NCBI RefSeq assembly: GCF_016612865.1
Contig: NZ_JAENZZ010000002.1
Location: forward strand, 124,001-188,000
DNA: 64,000 nt
Direction: 5' to 3'
DNA from: Blastococcus sp. TML/M2B
GTDB taxonomy: Bacteria; Actinomycetota; Actinomycetes; Mycobacteriales; Geodermatophilaceae
Positions 61,758 to 64,000 of the stretch are shown here, piece after piece. The translations under genes were made by a program, and so were the position numbers. Position 1 is the first letter of the stretch. Every line of letters starts with the position of its first letter. The notes beneath the pieces are model-generated. The model was not told where the DNA came from. It saw nothing but the letters and a program-made list of their open reading frames with translations, and searched no databases.

Positions 61758-62363
61758 TCAGGGTGCGGGCGGCTCGGGTGGGAGCAGGAGGTCCAACATC
61801 CGGACGAGCGCGTCATCCAGTCCGCTGGCCGGATGGGTGATCCAGTACTCGTGCGCGGCCAGGGTGCCCGCCAGCACCGCGTGCCCGACGACCACCGGGA
61901 ACACGTCGTCGTCGGGTCGTCTGCCTCGCGCGAACTCGGCGGCCGCCTTTCGCCACTGCGCGTAGATCCGCGTCGCATGGGCCTGCAGGACAGGTACTTC
62001 CAGCACCAGCTGCGCCCGCTGCCACGCCCACTCCCGCTCCCCGGGCGGAAAGCGCAGGGCCGCCACCACCGCTCGGACGATGACGAGGCGGTAGGACTCA
62101 TGCGGGTCCGCCGCCGACAACGCCTGCTGCAGCCGGACCAGCTCTGTCGGCGAGTCAGCGAAGCAGACGTCGGCCTTGACCGAGAAGTAGCGGAAGAAGG
62201 TGCGCCGACTGATACCGGCCGCCGTCGCGATGTCCTCCACGCTGGTCTCGTCGAACCCGTGGGCGACGAACAGCCGCTGCGCCACGGCCGCCAGCTCGTG
62301 GGCGCTCGTGATCGCCGGCCTGCCGCCGCGGTCGCCAGTCGCGACCCGCCCCTGCTCCATCCC
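61758..62363 (-). CDS. TetR-family regulator, MftR-like (mycofactocin-associated)
   Basis: 201 residues from ATG 62363; starts at 62393, 62408 or 62468 are possible. Seen: GRPAITSAHELAAVAQRLFV, GFDETSVEDIATAAGISRRT and FFRYFSVKADV (HTH), then LVLEVPVLQAHATRIYAQWR and VGHAVLAGTLAAHEYWI. The RRTFFRYF, PxLQAHxTxxYAxWR and C-terminal pattern is that of mycofactocin regulator MftR. The two SDRs next door are of the mycofactocin-coupled type, which supports this. A full mycofactocin biosynthesis set is not in the window. Confidence 0.8.
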   Translation of the reverse strand, partial: GMEQGRVATGDRGGRPAITSAHELAAVAQRLFVAHGFDETSVEDIATAAGISRRTFFRYFSVKADVCFADSPTELVRLQQALSAADPHESYRLVIVRAVVAALRFPPGEREWAWQRAQLVLEVPVLQAHATRIYAQWRKAAAEFARGRRPDDDVFPVVVGHAVLAGTLAAHEYWITHPASGLDDALVRMLDLLLPPEPPAP

Positions 62364-62428
62364 CTCAGCAACCTCCCCTCCGGATCCAGGCATCGAGCGC
62401 CCTTCCATTTCTGACACACGGTGCCATA

Positions 62429-62443
62429 ACCTGAGACGCAGGT
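62429..62443. promoter_or_regulatory. ACCTG-N5-CAGGT palindrome between MftR-like and SDR genes
   Basis: Perfect 5-bp arms with a 5-bp spacer, 40 bp upstream of the SDR start and 66 bp upstream of the chosen MftR-like start. Candidate operator for the MftR-like regulator. Confidence 0.45.
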
Positions 62444-62482
62444 CACAGTCGGCAATCGGCCGGCGCACGAAGGGAGATCGCC

Positions 62483-63319
62483 GTGGGACGAGTCGAAGGC
62501 AAGGTCGCCTTCATCACCGGGGCGGCTCGCGGCCAGGGCCGCAGCCACGCGGTGCGGCTGGCGCAGGAGGGCGCGGACATCATCGCCGTCGACCTGCTGG
62601 GGACGGTCGGGACGGTGGGGTACCCGCTGGCGACGCAGGAGGACCTGGACGAGACGGTCCGCCAGGTGGAGGCGCTGGACCGACGGATCATCGCCAGCAA
62701 GGCCGATGTCCGGGACAGCGCCGCGCTGAAGGCCGCGGTGGACGACGGTGTCGCCCAGCTCGGCCGGCTGGACATCGTGCTGGCCAATGCCGGGATCGCC
62801 AGTTTCGCACCGGTCGACGAGATGACCGACGAGATGTGGGACGACATGATCGACGTCAACCTCACCGGGGTCTTCAAGACGGTGCGAGCCGCTCTTCCCC
62901 ACCTGAAGGCCGGGGGGAACGGCGGGGCCATCGTTCTGACCAGTTCGACCGCCGGGATCAAGGGTCTGGCCAACCTGGCGCACTACGTCGCGGCCAAGCA
63001 CGGCGTCGTCGGACTGGTGAAGACACTGGCCAACGAACTGGCGCCGCACATGATCCGGGTGAACTCGGTGCACCCCACCGCGGTGGACACCACGATGATC
63101 CACAACGAGCAGACCTACACCCTCTTCCGGCCGGACAAGTCGCCGTCGGACGTCACCCGGGACGACGTCGGCGAGGCGTTCCAGAGCCTCAACGCACTCC
63201 CGATCGAGTGGGTGGAGCCGGTCGACATCAGCAACGCGATCCTGTGGCTGGTCAGCGACGAGGCCCGGTACGTCACCGGCGTCCAGCTGCCGGTCGACGC
63301 CGGGTCGGTGATCAAGTGA
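62483..63319 (+). CDS. Mycofactocin-coupled SDR oxidoreductase
   Basis: 278 residues from GTG 62483, with AAGGGAG 6 bases upstream. Seen: VAFITGAARGQGRSHAVRLA with the TGxxxGxG cofactor loop, the insert YPLATQEDLDETVRQVEALD typical of the mycofactocin-coupled SDR family, VLANAGIA, then LTSSTAGIKGLANLAHYVAA with the catalytic Ser, Tyr and KHG. These enzymes hold a non-exchangeable NAD and pass electrons to mycofactocin rather than free NAD; that is family knowledge. Likely oxidises an alcohol made by the P450s. Confidence 0.9.
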   Translation: MGRVEGKVAFITGAARGQGRSHAVRLAQEGADIIAVDLLGTVGTVGYPLATQEDLDETVRQVEALDRRIIASKADVRDSAALKAAVDDGVAQLGRLDIVLANAGIASFAPVDEMTDEMWDDMIDVNLTGVFKTVRAALPHLKAGGNGGAIVLTSSTAGIKGLANLAHYVAAKHGVVGLVKTLANELAPHMIRVNSVHPTAVDTTMIHNEQTYTLFRPDKSPSDVTRDDVGEAFQSLNALPIEWVEPVDISNAILWLVSDEARYVTGVQLPVDAGSVIK

Positions 63320-64000
63320 TGGCCGGACGCGTCGAGGGCAAGGTCGCATTCATCACCGGCGCCGCCCGGAGCCAGGGCCGCAGCCACGCGCTGCGGCTGG
63401 CCCAGGAGGGCGCAGACATCATCGCCGTCGACATCGCCGGGCCGGTGCCGTCCATCCAGATGTTCCCGCCGGCCACCGAGGACGACCTGGCCGAGACAGT
63501 GCGGCAGGTCGAGGCGCTGGACCGGCGGATCGTCGCCACCAAGGCCGACGTGCGCAACAGCGGGGCGCTCAAGGCCGCGGTGGACGAGGGGGTCGCCCAG
63601 CTGGGACGGCTGGACATCGTGCTGGCGAACGCCGGCGTCTTCGAGATCCAGCCGGCCCTCGAGGTCTCCGACGACGCCTGGCGGGAGATGATCGACATCA
63701 ACCTGACCGGGGTGTGGAACACGTGCAAGGTCGCGCTCCCGCACCTCATCGAAGGCGGCCGGGGCGGGGCGATGGTCCTCACCAGCTCGACGGCCGGGCT
63801 CAAGGGGACGCCGAACACGATCCACTACACCGCGGCCAAGCACGGCGTCGTGGGGATCATGCGGACGCTGGCGAACGAGTTCGCCCAGCACTCGATCCGG
63901 GTCAACAGCGTTCACCCGACGGGGGTCGACACGGTGATGATCCAGAACGAGAAGACCTGGGGACTGTTCGCGCCCGACGATCCGGCACCCAGCCGGGAGA
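63319..64000 (+). CDS. Mycofactocin-coupled SDR oxidoreductase (second copy, partial)
   Basis: Starts at ATG 63319, sharing one base with the upstream stop (TGATG), and runs off the window after 227 residues. Seen: VAFITGAARSQGRSHALRLA, insert FPPATEDDLAETVRQVEALD and TSSTAGLKGTPNTIHYTAAK with catalytic Tyr and Lys. Closely similar to the gene before it over its whole length, so a tandem duplicate. One visible difference is ARSQGRSHA for ARGQGRSHA. Coupled translation suggests the two act together on related substrates. Confidence 0.9.
   Translation, partial: MAGRVEGKVAFITGAARSQGRSHALRLAQEGADIIAVDIAGPVPSIQMFPPATEDDLAETVRQVEALDRRIVATKADVRNSGALKAAVDEGVAQLGRLDIVLANAGVFEIQPALEVSDDAWREMIDINLTGVWNTCKVALPHLIEGGRGGAMVLTSSTAGLKGTPNTIHYTAAKHGVVGIMRTLANEFAQHSIRVNSVHPTGVDTVMIQNEKTWGLFAPDDPAPSRE

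Noticed and set aside
1..64000. CRISPR arrays
   Set aside because: No set of regularly spaced direct repeats with spacers was seen. The only phased repeats are hexamers at 11-bp steps, far too short.

Overview
The window is high-GC actinobacterial DNA: GTG starts are common, genes overlap by ATGA or GTGA, and the families present (SCO6880-type transfer proteins, a BTAD/LysM protein, mycofactocin-coupled SDRs) are typical of actinobacteria. A member of the Geodermatophilaceae or a relative is my best guess. That is inferred from gene content and style, not from a marker gene. No rRNA, tRNA or CRISPR array was recognised.

Layout. (1) 1-7.3 kb: a defence-like segment with a large NACHT NTPase that ends in a RanBP2-type zinc finger, two unrecognised proteins and a transposase relic. 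(2) 7.8-28 kb: a conjugation module. It has a MobF relaxase-helicase-primase, a TIGR02391 protein, small basic proteins, and then a long minus-strand operon with a TraG/VirD4 coupling protein, an M23 peptidase, a VirB4-like ATPase, an SCO6880 protein, a TrbL/VirB6-like membrane protein, a pilin-like protein and a ParA-like protein. (3) 28-29.6 kb: a HEPN-type Abi protein and an unknown. (4) 29.7-41.4 kb: a Tad/Flp pilus operon on the minus strand with an XRE regulator upstream. A tyrosine-recombinase relic lies at about 41.7 kb. (5) 41.9-44 kb: a ZIP-like membrane protein, a YjzC-like small protein and an isoprenylcysteine-methyltransferase-like protein. (6) 44.2-48.7 kb: a persulfide/sulfide operon with a CsoR/CstR-type repressor, a rhodanese, a persulfide dioxygenase fused to rhodanese domains, an MMPL transporter and a small CxxC protein. 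(7) 49.2-51.3 kb: CtaG, DUF2243 and a membrane protein. (8) 51.3-53.2 kb: a decayed methyltransferase split by an IS256-family element with a clear 8-bp target duplication. (9) 53.3-55.4 kb: a GntR regulator, a rhodanese and a TauE/SafE exporter, a second sulfur unit. (10) 55.6-64 kb: a catabolic or biosynthetic oxidation cluster with two P450s, a ferredoxin and its reductase, three TetR regulators (one like the mycofactocin regulator MftR) and two tandem mycofactocin-type SDRs. The last SDR runs off the window.

Two cross-cutting observations stand out. A short motif, ACTGGAGA, recurs in the gene gaps of the conjugation/Tad region. It is repeated at 11-bp steps upstream of the relaxase, the ParA-like gene and the Tad lipoprotein gene, which suggests shared control of both machines. 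In addition, six otherwise well-conserved genes are each broken by one single-base indel, five of them an extra base in a CC/CCC run. This points to either sequence error or early decay, and it affects how the relaxase, the LysM-BTAD protein, two Tad proteins, the ZIP-like protein and the ferredoxin should be annotated.
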